Below the pieces are notes generated by a model, which had not been told where the DNA came from, did no database searches, and saw only the letters and a program-made list of their open reading frames with translations. Shown here in pieces: positions 7,370 to 17,540 of a stretch of 64,000 nt of DNA (within the stretch, counting starts at the first letter, position 1; each line of letters opens with the position of its first letter). The stretch lies in contig NZ_SJXJ01000007.1 of NCBI RefSeq assembly GCF_004337695.1, forward strand, positions 49,009 to 113,008. The letters run 5' to 3'. The translations under genes and the position numbers were made by a program. This stretch comes from Tenacibaculum sp. M341. GTDB lineage: Bacteria > Bacteroidota > Bacteroidia > Flavobacteriales > Flavobacteriaceae.

Positions 7370-9262
7370 TTATCTCAATCGCTCTAAACTTAAATCACGA
7401 TTGTATTTTACTATAAATAAACCTTTATTACTAGTAGCTCCAAAAAGCTTTTTAGAGTATTGAAACTTATTTTTTAAACGTAATGAAACTCCTTCTTTAA
7501 ATGTATCTGTAAGTTTTTCTCCAGAAGCCATTCTTATTAAGATGTCATAAGTAATATCGAATCCTTTAAAAGAATATTCAGAAGGAATATCTTTGTTTTT
7601 TAGACGATATTTTTTGTTAAAAGCTTTAATTTTTTCATTATCCGACTCAGAATAATTATTAGCTACGTAGGTAAAATCTATTCTAGCTAAAGTATTATTA
7701 TCAACTTCATTATAAGCTCTGTTTTTTTCTACAGCAAAAACTTGCGCGGTCATATTTTCAGGTAAAACAACCATACTATTTAAAGCGTCAGCAACAGCTG
7801 CATTATCATCAGAAGTTAAAATTACCCAGTTATGAACACCTTCTTTCATTTCATTGGTAAAACGCTCTTTTTTAATGTATCCATCTTTAGGTTTTAAAAC
7901 ATGAATTTTTTCTATTGAATCATGTTTTTTTAAGCCTGTTAGCATACTTTTAACTAAGTCGTTAGATTCTTCGCTTCCATCACCAACAAGAAAAATATTT
8001 TCACCTTTATACAAGCTCTTTAAATGGCTTACTAAAAATTCACTATGAGTTTCTTTATCAGGTGCAGATTTTATAATTTTAGAAGATGAGAATTGTTGTT
8101 GATTCTTTGAAAAATGAGGGAAAACTACAGGAACATCTACTTTATCAGCAACCAGTTCAGTTTTATCAGAATAAAAAGGACCAATAACTACGTCAGTTTC
8201 ATCTAAGCTATTTTGCTCTAAAATTTTAGAAACTAGTTTTCCTCTATTTCCAGTATCAAAAACAGATACGTCAATGTCTATCCCTTGATTTCTGATAGAA
8301 TCAATTGCCATTTCTGCTCCTAAATAAAAATCAGTAACAATATTTGCTAATCTTGCAGCACTAGCTGATTTTTTGTTTTTTTTCTTATCAAAAATATCTT
8401 CATAGTTAATACTGTCATATTCTTTAGCTCTAAAAGGTAATAATAAAGCTAATTTTATAGATTCATCATTTTCAGCAATAGAATCTGTGTATATAGCCAA
8501 TTCGTCTGTTTCTATTTTTTCTTCAATAGGTCTTATTCTTAAAACTTGACCAATATCTAATTTATCATCAACTATTTCTGGATATTCAGGATTCATTTGA
8601 ATTAATGTTTCCTTAGATATGTTGTAGAATCTAGTTAAACCATAAACTGTTTCTTTTGGTTTAACGATATGAGTTACGTGATTTTTCAAATCTTCTTCTC
8701 TAGAAATATAGATTAATTTTTTTTCAGCAACTTTAATTTTTAAGTTTTGACCAACGTCTAAATAATTGTCTTTAATTCTAGGGAATTGCGGATTCCATTT
8801 AATTAGATCGTCTTTAGAAATATTATATTCTTTTGTGATTCTGTATACTGTTTCTCCTGGTTGAACAGTATGATCTTTAAACTCATAAACAGTTCTAACT
8901 ATTTGAGTAGAGTCAGGAGACTGAGAAGTTTCGTTTTCAGTGTCTTTTTTTATATCTTCTATATCTTTCTCTTCAGAAGGTACAGATTCATTGGTGTTTT
9001 TTGTTTCTTTACCTTTTTGTATTAAAGGTATTGTTTTTTGATATTCAGGATTAGGAATAATGATAGTACTATTTGCTGAAGGACTATCTCCGATATCTGG
9101 GTTTAATCTAACTAAATCTTCTGTTTCTACATTAATTCTTTTAGCGATGTCTCGCATTGTTTCTCCTTCTTTTACTTTATAAGAAATATATCTTTTTTGT
9201 TGGCTACAAGAAAAAAACAAACTCAATATTAAAGTAAAAGTCAAGAACTTTATTGTATTCAT
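7370..9262 (-). CDS. LysM-repeat lipoprotein with periplasmic-binding-protein domain
   Basis: The chosen ATG at 9262 gives 630 residues and a clean lipoprotein signal with Cys19 in LFFSCSQ. Starts further upstream (GTG at 9295, ATG at 9292) would only add a charged extension. Three LysM domains follow at about residues 26-71, 131-177 and 199-244, each with the GETxxxI/L pattern, and there is an acidic linker after the first. Residues ~269-630 resemble the ABC-transporter substrate-binding (Peripla_BP_6-like) fold, starting IKLALLLPFRAKEYD, with no transporter genes nearby. The protein probably binds peptidoglycan and is anchored to a membrane. The binding-protein part may be structural or sense a ligand. 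The architecture recurs in flavobacteria, but no function is known to me. Confidence 0.8.
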   Translation of the reverse strand: MNTIKFLTFTLILSLFFSCSQQKRYISYKVKEGETMRDIAKRINVETEDLVRLNPDIGDSPSANSTIIIPNPEYQKTIPLIQKGKETKNTNESVPSEEKDIEDIKKDTENETSQSPDSTQIVRTVYEFKDHTVQPGETVYRITKEYNISKDDLIKWNPQFPRIKDNYLDVGQNLKIKVAEKKLIYISREEDLKNHVTHIVKPKETVYGLTRFYNISKETLIQMNPEYPEIVDDKLDIGQVLRIRPIEEKIETDELAIYTDSIAENDESIKLALLLPFRAKEYDSINYEDIFDKKKNKKSASAARLANIVTDFYLGAEMAIDSIRNQGIDIDVSVFDTGNRGKLVSKILEQNSLDETDVVIGPFYSDKTELVADKVDVPVVFPHFSKNQQQFSSSKIIKSAPDKETHSEFLVSHLKSLYKGENIFLVGDGSEESNDLVKSMLTGLKKHDSIEKIHVLKPKDGYIKKERFTNEMKEGVHNWVILTSDDNAAVADALNSMVVLPENMTAQVFAVEKNRAYNEVDNNTLARIDFTYVANNYSESDNEKIKAFNKKYRLKNKDIPSEYSFKGFDITYDILIRMASGEKLTDTFKEGVSLRLKNKFQYSKKLFGATSNKGLFIVKYNRDLSLERLR

Positions 9263-9427
9263 ACATTTTTTTTTAGAATATACATACTGCATCACTAGAA
9301 CGTTTCCCTTTTGATTTAATTATAATTTTTAATACAAAGTGTAAACCAAATATACATTACTTTTAAATAAAAAGGTAAAAAATATATTCAGTTTACACTT
9401 TATACAACGAAAATAAACTTTTTTAGA

Positions 9428-10963
9428 TTATTCCCACTCAATAGTTGCAGGAGGTTTTGAGCTAATATCGTATACAACTCTGTTTACGCCTCTTACATTA
9501 TTAATTATTTTATTAGATGTTTTTTGTAAAAATTCATATGGTAAGTTTACCCAATCAGCAGTCATACCATCAGTACTTTCAACAGCTCTCAAAGCAACTA
9601 CTTTTTCATAAGTTCTTTCATCACCCATAACACCAACAGAATTTACAGGTAATAATATAGCTCCAGCTTGCCATACTTTATCATACAAACCATCTTCTTT
9701 TAGTCCATTGATAAAAATAGCATCAACCTCTTGTAGTATACGTACTTTTTCAGCAGTTATATCTCCTAAAATACGAATTGCTAAACCAGGTCCAGGGAAA
9801 GGATGTCTACCTAAAAGTTCTTTGTCTATTCCCATAGAAGCACCAACGCGTCTTACTTCATCTTTAAAAATCATGCGTAATGGTTCAACTACTTTTAATT
9901 TCATAAAATCAGGAAGTCCTCCTACGTTATGATGACTTTTAATAGTTGCTGATGGACCACCGTTTACAGATACAGATTCAATTACATCAGGATATATAGT
10001 ACCTTGTGCTAGCCATTTAGCATTTTCTACTTTTGAAGCTTCATCATCAAAAACTTCAATAAAAACTCTACCAATTGTTTTACGTTTTGTTTCAGGATCA
10101 CTTATTCCTTCTAAAGCAGTTAAAAAGCGCTCAGAAGCATCTACACCTTTAACATTCAATCCCATTCCTTCGTACTGCTTAAGTACACTAGAGAATTCAT
10201 CTTTTCTTAATAAACCATTGTTAACAAAAATACAATGAAGGTTGTCGCCAATAGCTTTGTGTAGTAAAACACCAGCTACGGTAGAATCAACTCCACCAGA
10301 AAGACCTAAGATAACTTTATCATCACCAATTTTCTCTTTTAAACCGTTAACAGTTGACTCAACAAAAGAATTTGGAGTCCAGTTCTGTTCAACTTCAGCA
10401 ATATCTACTAAAAAGTTTTTAAGTAATTGAGTACCGTCTGTTGAGTGGTATACTTCTGGGTGAAACTGAATAGCATATGTAGTTTCTCCTTCAATTCTAT
10501 AAGCAGCATTTTCTACATCATGCGTACTAGCTAATAAAACACCGTTTGTAGGTAATTCTTTTATCGTATCAGAGTGGCTCATCCATACTTGGCTGCCTTC
10601 TGAAATACTTTTGAAAAATTCTTCGTCGTTTTTTATGAAAGATAAATTAGCTCTACCATATTCTCTTGTGTTTGATGGTGCTACTAATCCTCCTGAAAAA
10701 TGAGCTAAATACTGTGCTCCATAACAAACAGCTAATAAAGGTTTTTTACCTCTAATTTCTGATAAATCTGGGTGAGGTGCTTCTTCAGAACGAACTGAAG
10801 ATGGACTACCAGATAAAATCACTGCTTTGAAATTATTTAAATTTTCAGGAATTCTATTGAAAGGGTGAATTTCACAGTAAATGTTTAATTCTCTTACACG
10901 GCGCGCAATTAATTGCGTGTATTGCGATCCGAAATCTAATATAAGTACATTGTGTTGTTGCAT
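9428..10963 (-). CDS. guaA: GMP synthase (glutamine-hydrolysing)
   Basis: This enzyme amidates XMP to GMP using glutamine and ATP. From the ATG at 10963 it has 511 residues; a TTG two codons upstream is unlikely. The glutamine amidotransferase domain carries the nucleophile in AVCYGAQ (about residue 80) and the His-Glu of QFHPEVYH. The ATP-pyrophosphatase domain starts at [11 protein letters not shown], and the C-terminal dimerisation part ends PPATIEWE as in canonical GuaA. It stands alone between the LysM gene and a KAS III-like gene. No purine operon or riboswitch is visible around it. Confidence 0.97.
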   Translation of the reverse strand: MQQHNVLILDFGSQYTQLIARRVRELNIYCEIHPFNRIPENLNNFKAVILSGSPSSVRSEEAPHPDLSEIRGKKPLLAVCYGAQYLAHFSGGLVAPSNTREYGRANLSFIKNDEEFFKSISEGSQVWMSHSDTIKELPTNGVLLASTHDVENAAYRIEGETTYAIQFHPEVYHSTDGTQLLKNFLVDIAEVEQNWTPNSFVESTVNGLKEKIGDDKVILGLSGGVDSTVAGVLLHKAIGDNLHCIFVNNGLLRKDEFSSVLKQYEGMGLNVKGVDASERFLTALEGISDPETKRKTIGRVFIEVFDDEASKVENAKWLAQGTIYPDVIESVSVNGGPSATIKSHHNVGGLPDFMKLKVVEPLRMIFKDEVRRVGASMGIDKELLGRHPFPGPGLAIRILGDITAEKVRILQEVDAIFINGLKEDGLYDKVWQAGAILLPVNSVGVMGDERTYEKVVALRAVESTDGMTADWVNLPYEFLQKTSNKIINNVRGVNRVVYDISSKPPATIEWE

Positions 10964-11013
10964 CCGCAAAAATAACAGTTTGATTTTATTTTTGCGGTTA
11001 TTTTTTACAGATT

Positions 11014-12081
11014 TTAATATCTGTATACAATTGCATTAATATTCATTCCTGCACCTACTGAAGCTAAGATAATAACATCACCTTTTTCTAACTTTTGATT
11101 TTCTATTTTGTTCTTTAAAACTAAGTCAAATAAAGTAGGAACTGTGGCTACAGAACTATTACCTAACTTATGAATACTCATAGGCATTATGTTCTCTGGA
11201 ATTGGCTTTTTGTAAAGTCTATAAAAACGTTTGATAATAGCTTCATCCATTTTTTCGTTTGCTTGATGAATAAAAATTTTCTTAATATCATCAATAGCCA
11301 CACCGCTTTTATCAACAGCAGCTTTCATAGCTGTAGGAACATTTGTGAGTGCAAATTCATATATTTTTCTACCATACATTTTAATGTATCTCACATTTGG
11401 ATCTTCATTTTTGTCATATGAATTACCAAAGAATAAATGGTAAGCTTCATCTTTAGCAAATGTTTGAGAAGCGTGACTTAAAATACCGCTATCTGATGTT
11501 GCATCTTCAGAGGCTTCAACAATACAAGCTCCAGCACCATCACTATAAATCATAGAATCTCTATCGTGTTTATCAACAACCCTAGATAAAGTTTCAGCAC
11601 CAATAACTAATACTTTTTTTGCAATGCCAGCATGTATAAAAGCTTTTGCTTGAATTACACCTTCAACCCAACCAGGACAACCAAAAAGCACATCGTATGC
11701 TACACAATTAGGATTTTTAATTCGAAGTAAATGTTTTACTCTTGTAGCTAAACTAGGTATAATATCACTTTGTATAGCATCATTCTTTACATCACCAAAA
11801 GTATGAGCTAAAATAATATAATCAAGGTCTTCGGCACTAATACCAGCATCTTCAATTGCTTTTTCGGCTGCAAAATAACCTAAATCAGAAGCTGTAAAAT
11901 GGTCTTCAGCATATCTTCTTTCTTCAATACCCGTAATGGTTTTGAATTTTTCAATAATTACACTGTTATCGGCTTCAAAATTGCTGCCATCAACATTTAA
12001 AAATCTATTACTACTAAATTTTGAATTTTCCTTTTTAATATTAGGGATATAGCATCCTGTACCTGTAATTACTGCCTTCAT
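11014..12081 (-). CDS. 3-oxoacyl-ACP synthase III-like enzyme
   Basis: This 355-residue thiolase-fold protein has an intact FabH-type triad: Cys135 in FGCPGW, His272 in FIHQANEKM and Asn308 in [11 protein letters not shown]. FabH enzymes condense an acyl-CoA starter with malonyl-ACP. This one is longer than typical FabH (~320) because of an insertion near residues 20-45, and it is not next to plsX, acpP or other fab genes. Stand-alone KAS III-like proteins in Bacteroidota may act in house-keeping or secondary lipid synthesis. The DarB branch, which makes dialkylresorcinols, is an alternative, but no darA or flexirubin genes are nearby. Confidence 0.85.
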   Translation of the reverse strand: MKAVITGTGCYIPNIKKENSKFSSNRFLNVDGSNFEADNSVIIEKFKTITGIEERRYAEDHFTASDLGYFAAEKAIEDAGISAEDLDYIILAHTFGDVKNDAIQSDIIPSLATRVKHLLRIKNPNCVAYDVLFGCPGWVEGVIQAKAFIHAGIAKKVLVIGAETLSRVVDKHDRDSMIYSDGAGACIVEASEDATSDSGILSHASQTFAKDEAYHLFFGNSYDKNEDPNVRYIKMYGRKIYEFALTNVPTAMKAAVDKSGVAIDDIKKIFIHQANEKMDEAIIKRFYRLYKKPIPENIMPMSIHKLGNSSVATVPTLFDLVLKNKIENQKLEKGDVIILASVGAGMNINAIVYRY

Positions 12082-12273
12082 TGCTAAGATTTTTTTCTAC
12101 AATTAAAACAAATAAACAAGATTTAATTTATGAAACCTATTATTTGTATCAATGAATCTGAATTTTTGTTAAATTCTCATTTTATCTTTTTAAAATTGGT
12201 TTTTTGATAAAAAAAAGATTGTTTTATTGTTTAGTGACTAAGTCTTGTAGTTTTGTAAATGAGTTTTTAATTT

Positions 12274-12756
12274 TTAAAGAAATGAGCTATCGAAAGAAAA
12301 GGGTAGTAGTGAAACTAGCGATTCTACTTTTATGATTTTACCAACTTCTCCCATAAATATAATCTCTATTGGTTCTTTTTGATTGAATTCAAATTCATGT
12401 ATTGCTTGTCTGCATGCTCCACACGGACCAACAGGTTTATCTACTGTGTATTCTAAAGAAGCAGCAGTTATAACTAATTTTTTTATTTTAACTCTTGGGT
12501 ATTCAGATCCAGCTTTCCATATAGCAACTCTTTCAGCACACATTCCTGAAGGATATGCAGCATTTTCTTGATTATTACCAGTTATAATAATATCATTTTC
12601 TAGTAATAAAGCTGCACCAACATTAAACTTAGAGTATGGGGCATATGCTTTTTTTCTTGCTTCTATAGCATCGTTCATTAATTTTTGATCTTCTTGATTT
12701 AAATCAGAAAGGTTGTCATAAAGAACTGCACTTGTTGTAACATTAATTTTTTTCAA
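12274..12756 (-). CDS. cdd: Cytidine deaminase
   Basis: This 160-residue protein deaminates cytidine and deoxycytidine for pyrimidine salvage. The small tetrameric-type zinc site is clear: Cys73-Ala-Glu75 in GMCAERVAIW and Cys112/Cys115 in PCGACRQ. The conserved AYAPYSKFNVGAALL precedes it. The frame opens with TTG at 12756 and no in-frame ATG lies before codon 27. Bacteroidota homologues carry this N-terminal extension, so a TTG start is likely. Starting at Met27 (near 12678) would give a Bacillus-length protein and remains possible. Confidence 0.93.
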   Translation of the reverse strand: MKKINVTTSAVLYDNLSDLNQEDQKLMNDAIEARKKAYAPYSKFNVGAALLLENDIIITGNNQENAAYPSGMCAERVAIWKAGSEYPRVKIKKLVITAASLEYTVDKPVGPCGACRQAIHEFEFNQKEPIEIIFMGEVGKIIKVESLVSLLPFSFDSSFL

Positions 12757-12777
12757 ATGTAAAATTTTTAGAAAAAA

Positions 12778-12807
12778 AAACAGTCTAAAATTAATTTAAG
12801 ACTGTTT
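12778..12807 (-). terminator. Terminator downstream of porV
   Basis: A 9-bp stem (12778-12786 with 12799-12807) is flanked by A-runs on its left, which become a U-tract on the minus strand. It separates porU-porV from cdd. Confidence 0.75.
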
Positions 12808-12840
12808 GTATTGATAACACTAAGTTATGAAAAAATATTT

Positions 12841-13932
12841 TTAATAATCATCATAAATTTCACCAAGATCAAAAGCTAAAGAGAATCTTAATGTATTTTC
12901 TAATGGATTGTTTACGTCAGATACGTTTACAAGGTAAGAAAGATCAACAGAGAAAGACTGTGCTGTAAATCCTGCACCTAAAGTAAAGAACTTTCTGTTT
13001 CCTTTGTTTTCACTTTCGTTAAAGTAACCAGCTCTTAAAGCAAATGCTTTGTTATAGCTATATTCAGCCCCTAAAGACCAGTTCACTTCTTCTAACTCTT
13101 CACTAAAAGGTCTATCACCTAAAGAAGTAAACATTCCTTCAAACCAACCTCTGGTAGATAAGTTACCGCTAGATGGAACTAATAATTTTCTAAATTCAAG
13201 GTTTAAACCTAAAATGTTAAAATCATCAAAGATGAAATCAAATCCACCACCAATTTTACCAATTGTAGGAATAAAGTTTTCTTGACCTGGTGAATATTCT
13301 ACTTTAGGACCAATGTTTGCAACATTAATACCTAAACGATATCTACCATTAAAAGAACCATAGTTTTCTTCATCAGATTGATAGTAAGCAGCAATATCAA
13401 CACCAAAAGAGTTAACAGCTTCTAAAGAACTATCTGTAATATCTAAGTTAGAGTTAATGTATTTTAAACCTACAGCCATAGATACTTTTTCGCTTAATTT
13501 TAATGAATAGTATCCAGATAAAGCTAATTCAGATGGATTGATAGATGATGTTATTGTTCCTATATCATTTGTTAAATCAATTCTACCTAAAGAGAAATAT
13601 TTTAAATCTACACCCCAAGCACTATTCTCATCATATCTATTTACAACAGAAAAGTTTCCTGCAAAAATATCATCTGTTAAGTTACGTAACCAAGGTACAT
13701 AACTTACACCGATACTAAGTTTACTTTCATTAAAAGTTATTTTAGCAGGGTTGTGGAATAAAGAGTAAGCATCTGAAGAAGTAGCTACCCCTATGTCTCC
13801 CATACCTCCAGCTCTTGCATCAGAACTAATTTGTAAAAATGGAACTGCAGTTGAAATAGCCCTAGAATCTAATTGGGCTTTTATTTTTGCATTGAAAGCA
13901 AATAGTAAGGTGATTAGAATTAATTTTTTCAT
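12841..13932 (-). CDS. porV: Type IX secretion outer-membrane protein PorV (LptO)
   Basis: This 363-residue protein of the FadL-like/PorV family has an N-terminal signal ending near NAKIKAQ and a PFLQISSDARAGGMGDIGVAT start that is characteristic of PorV. Repeated amphipathic strands follow and the C-terminus ends in a strand (RFSLAFDLGEIYDDY). PorV is an outer-membrane beta-barrel that shuttles T9SS cargo from the translocon to the attachment complex and partners PorU. It follows porU by 39 bp on the same strand, the arrangement expected for co-transcription, and is closed by the hairpin at 12778-12807. Confidence 0.93.
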   Translation of the reverse strand: MKKLILITLLFAFNAKIKAQLDSRAISTAVPFLQISSDARAGGMGDIGVATSSDAYSLFHNPAKITFNESKLSIGVSYVPWLRNLTDDIFAGNFSVVNRYDENSAWGVDLKYFSLGRIDLTNDIGTITSSINPSELALSGYYSLKLSEKVSMAVGLKYINSNLDITDSSLEAVNSFGVDIAAYYQSDEENYGSFNGRYRLGINVANIGPKVEYSPGQENFIPTIGKIGGGFDFIFDDFNILGLNLEFRKLLVPSSGNLSTRGWFEGMFTSLGDRPFSEELEEVNWSLGAEYSYNKAFALRAGYFNESENKGNRKFFTLGAGFTAQSFSVDLSYLVNVSDVNNPLENTLRFSLAFDLGEIYDDY

Positions 13933-13971
13933 TTTTAGTTTAAAAATTTGTGAGACAAATATATAATTTTA

Positions 13972-16900
13972 TTACAGTATTACCAGCTTCTCATACTTTT
14001 CTGATGATAATTTATTCACCATTGAAGTAACTTTTATCTTATACAAATACACTCCTTTACCTATTTTATTTCCAAAATCATCCATTCCGTTCCATGAGAT
14101 TGATCTAGACAATCCTCCAGTAGTTTGTACTGTTTGATTTAAAGTTTTTACCAGTTTACCTGAAACAGTAAATACTTGTACTTGCACTTCTAAAGGTTCG
14201 TTAGGTTTGTTGTGATTAAACCAAAACTCTGTATAGTTTGTGAAAGGGTTTGGATAATTTAAAACGTTATTTAGTAACAGTTTTGTATCACTAGTGACTT
14301 CAAAGCTTAACGTAGCTTCTGAAGAATTATTATACGTATCCCAAGCTTTTATTTTGATTGTATGCTTACCAACAGATAAATCTCTTAATTGAAAAGAGAC
14401 AGTTCCTTTGGTAAAATCATTAAGCTCAGTTTCGTAAAAATCATTTAAAATAATAGGAGAGGCTTCGTTACCATCTAAAATGGCAACAATATCATGGTCG
14501 ATAGCAGTAATTGAGGTGTTGATACCACTGCTATCTGATAATTTTACAATTAAATTTGGAGAGGTGTTAGTTTGTCCTCCATCAATGAATGATTCATCAT
14601 TCATAAAAGGTTGAATTTCTGGACCAATATTATCTTCAGGAGCATTTTCATCAATTCCCCCAACATCAATGTCAAAGTTAACTCCAGCAGTATCTACTTT
14701 TTCATTTTGAGCATAAAAACTAAATTTTCCTTTACCTACAGCTATTTTTATATCCTTTGGGACTATAAATTCAAGATTAAAAATTCCATTATTAACAGAT
14801 GATTTACCTCTGAAAATTTTACTCTCTTGAGAATCAAAAGTATTTATAACTCCAAAACCATCATTATCTAAAGTAGTTTTATCAATAGGTTTATCAAAGA
14901 ATGTTGTAAAAATAGTTCCGTTATAATCACTTAAAATATTCCCAGATGCATCTGTTACAGCTCCTTCTACTTGAACTTTAGATAATGCTTTTAAAACATC
15001 AGTAGGTCCAGAGATAGGATTTCCATTTAAAGATTGTATACGAACATCTGGTTTAGGAATAGCTAAACGCATAGCGGGATCACCAAAAAAGTAAATGAAA
15101 AAACGTTCACTTGTAGTTGTTTCATTTTTTGCTTTGATAAGATTTTCAGCAATAGAATCGTCACTATTATTATAATCTAAAACATATTTAGTAAGATCTC
15201 TATTGAAAACTTCTCCCGTACTTATAAAAACTTCTCTAGTAGTTGTAATCATACTAACAGCTCCACCATTAGCATTCAAGAATAATTGTTCTCCTGCAGT
15301 ATTTCTCAAAGGATTGTCAAATCGAGAAAAATCACAAGTAACAGTAATAAATAAAGGAAGTTTATTAGGGTTGTTAAACCCTCTGATTTGAGGAACTTCT
15401 AAAATTCTTTCAGTAGCCAATCCATCTTCACCACCATGACCAAAATAATTAAAAAGTAATGTTCCTTTTTCTATAGAATTGGTAACTGCAGTTTTAGCAT
15501 CTGGGTACCTTTCTCCGCCCGAAGAATTTTCTTGCTTAAAGGCATCTAGATAAATTTTGTTAATGTTTAGTATTGGTTTGTTAATTTTTATATCATCAGC
15601 TATTTCTTCAATACCTGTTTGCAGACTTCTATCAGAATCTGCGTCTATGTCGTCTGCAACAAGTGTTATGTTATTTCTCCAATCACCAAAAGAATCAGCA
15701 CTGTAATAACTTAAAATTTTATTTACTACTTCATTGGCTTCTTGTGTGGTTGAAATAGGAATTCTTCCTGAAGCAATATCTATTTTGTCATCAGGATTCA
15801 TAAAACCATCATTGTCACTAATCATTACAAAAAAATCATCAGTAACATATGCACGCACTAAGTGAAAACTTTCTTCTGCATGATATGTAGGAACTATATT
15901 GTTATTGTTAGATATTCTATCTTTAAAATCATAAGAAGAATCTCCAAAAAAACATACATACCTTAGTTTTCTTGTACTAGAATTGTCATGTAAATATTTA
16001 ATAAAATCCCTAATGGCTACAATATCGGGTGAACCTGAACCAAATTCGTTGTAAATTTCAGATAAATTAACAACTTTGGTGTTTAAGTTAGAATTTGTTT
16101 GGTGGTAATTAGTTAGCCTTTCAGCTTCATTTATGAATTCACTTGAAGTTATCACCAAATAATCAATATTAGTTAATCCATGTAAGTTCTGATTGGAAAC
16201 AATTCTGTTTGGTATTTGAATAGGACTGTAAAAATCGTTTGAATCAAGAAAAACATATTCTTTTAAACTTCCACCATTTGTTTTGAAAGCAAAATTATTA
16301 TCAGAAGCATCTTCATCTGTAATACTGATTGGATTTAAAGGATCAGTAACATTCCATACACCAAAAATATTTGCAGTGTTGTTAATTGAATAGTCTACAA
16401 TCCCTGAACTTTTAGCTTCTATAAAGCTGCGAAAAGTAAATTGTTTTCTATCGGTAGTAAGTCTTTTTTTTCCAATTACTTCAATATAATCTAGGTAAGC
16501 TTTGGCTGAAGGATTTCCGTTGTTGTTATAATTTAGCTGGAATTCAATTTCATTTGTTGCAGTTATATTACCGCGACTGCTTATTAAACTAGCTTGATTA
16601 CCTGGACGATTACTAGGCACAGGAGTGAAACCCATAGTTGGTAGGGTAGTACCATTAGAGACTATATTCATTGTTGAGCTAGTGCTAGATTGTGCAACAG
16701 CAGATACTGTTACATTAGCGTTTGATCCAGCTACCGCATTATCAAAAGGTATTTTAAAAAGAAGGTTACTATTAACATTAAAACTTTCACCCATCCATAA
16801 TCTTCCTAAAGCTAATAAATTTACTTCTTCATTTTCATAAAATTGAAAATCATCGTATTCATTAATATTAACTGTACTTGTTCCAGTTAAAGGTGTAGAA

Positions 16901-17355
16901 TTAGAAATTCGTTTACTAGGATTGCTATTTACAGTTAAAAAATAATATGATCTGTCAGAATAAATATTTTGGTTGTGAACAGCAGTTTCGTTGGTAATGT
17001 TTACTGTCCAACTGTGAGGTCCGATACCATAAAAAAGGATAAAATCATTATCGTTAAATACATTGTCGTCTTCACCCTGAACAAAAATTGCATTTTCAAC
17101 CAAGTCATCATGTCTAAAATTAGATGCTAATTCAGGTAATAAATGACCACCATTACCATAAATTTTTATATCTTTAGGATTGATGTTATTTACATTGATC
17201 CCTAATTCGCTTAAAAAATTACGATCTAACTTAAAAACACCAGTAGTATTTATAGCAAATTTGTACCAATTTCCGTTGCTTAGCACAGAGTTTTTACTTT
17301 GACTATTCACTATTAAAGTGAAAAAAAACAATATGTATAGTGACTTTTTTCTCAT
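13972..17355 (-). CDS. porU: T9SS C-terminal signal peptidase PorU
   Basis: This 1127-residue secreted protease of the gingipain (C25) family removes the C-terminal sorting domain from T9SS cargo at the cell surface. A signal peptide (residues 1-18, to about IVNSQS) is followed by the propeptide-like N-terminal half. The C25 domain shows the catalytic His in YFGHGGEDG (about residue 638) and Cys in FITVTCDFSRFD (about residue 675). Near the C-terminus are a FlgD-like Ig fold (NYPNPFTNYTEFWF) and a GKGVYLYKIKV stretch resembling a sorting-type domain. The divergent promoter region towards gldJ holds a 26-bp palindrome. Confidence 0.94.
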   Translation of the reverse strand: MRKKSLYILFFFTLIVNSQSKNSVLSNGNWYKFAINTTGVFKLDRNFLSELGINVNNINPKDIKIYGNGGHLLPELASNFRHDDLVENAIFVQGEDDNVFNDNDFILFYGIGPHSWTVNITNETAVHNQNIYSDRSYYFLTVNSNPSKRISNSTPLTGTSTVNINEYDDFQFYENEEVNLLALGRLWMGESFNVNSNLLFKIPFDNAVAGSNANVTVSAVAQSSTSSTMNIVSNGTTLPTMGFTPVPSNRPGNQASLISSRGNITATNEIEFQLNYNNNGNPSAKAYLDYIEVIGKKRLTTDRKQFTFRSFIEAKSSGIVDYSINNTANIFGVWNVTDPLNPISITDEDASDNNFAFKTNGGSLKEYVFLDSNDFYSPIQIPNRIVSNQNLHGLTNIDYLVITSSEFINEAERLTNYHQTNSNLNTKVVNLSEIYNEFGSGSPDIVAIRDFIKYLHDNSSTRKLRYVCFFGDSSYDFKDRISNNNNIVPTYHAEESFHLVRAYVTDDFFVMISDNDGFMNPDDKIDIASGRIPISTTQEANEVVNKILSYYSADSFGDWRNNITLVADDIDADSDRSLQTGIEEIADDIKINKPILNINKIYLDAFKQENSSGGERYPDAKTAVTNSIEKGTLLFNYFGHGGEDGLATERILEVPQIRGFNNPNKLPLFITVTCDFSRFDNPLRNTAGEQLFLNANGGAVSMITTTREVFISTGEVFNRDLTKYVLDYNNSDDSIAENLIKAKNETTTSERFFIYFFGDPAMRLAIPKPDVRIQSLNGNPISGPTDVLKALSKVQVEGAVTDASGNILSDYNGTIFTTFFDKPIDKTTLDNDGFGVINTFDSQESKIFRGKSSVNNGIFNLEFIVPKDIKIAVGKGKFSFYAQNEKVDTAGVNFDIDVGGIDENAPEDNIGPEIQPFMNDESFIDGGQTNTSPNLIVKLSDSSGINTSITAIDHDIVAILDGNEASPIILNDFYETELNDFTKGTVSFQLRDLSVGKHTIKIKAWDTYNNSSEATLSFEVTSDTKLLLNNVLNYPNPFTNYTEFWFNHNKPNEPLEVQVQVFTVSGKLVKTLNQTVQTTGGLSRSISWNGMDDFGNKIGKGVYLYKIKVTSMVNKLSSEKYEKLVIL

Positions 17356-17365
17356 AAATTGTTCT

Positions 17366-17391
17366 TATTTAACGCAGGGCTGTGTTAAATA
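17366..17391. promoter_or_regulatory. 26-bp palindrome upstream of porU
   Basis: Positions 17366-17377 pair with 17380-17391 (11 of 12 bp) around a GG centre. It lies 10 bp before the porU ATG, in the porU/gldJ divergent region. It could be an operator or a hairpin in the porU leader. It lacks a U-tract in either direction, so it is not a standard terminator. Confidence 0.5.
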
Positions 17392-17450
17392 GTGTTTATT
17401 TTACAAGATTAATTATAATAAAACAAAAAAGCAATCGTTTATATTCAGTG

Positions 17451-17481
17451 TTTGTGGCATAACTTAAAAATATTATATTTA
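17451..17481 (+). promoter_or_regulatory. gldJ promoter, Bacteroidota type
   Basis: A -33 TTTG (17451-17454), a 19-nt spacer and TATATTTA (17474-17481) match the Bacteroidota consensus TTTG/TAnnTTTG with one deviation at the last base. It lies about 60 bp upstream of the chosen gldJ ATG. Confidence 0.6.
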
Positions 17482-17540
17482 TAGTTGAATAATATTTTAA
17501 ATGTTGTAAATTGGCAGACCCTAAAAAAAGAAGTAAATAC

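Noticed and set aside
17511-17540. Ten-codon upstream extension of gldJ from a TTG
   Set aside because: It would place charged residues ahead of the lipoprotein signal. The ATG at 17541 gives a perfect 21-residue signal with the lipobox cysteine.
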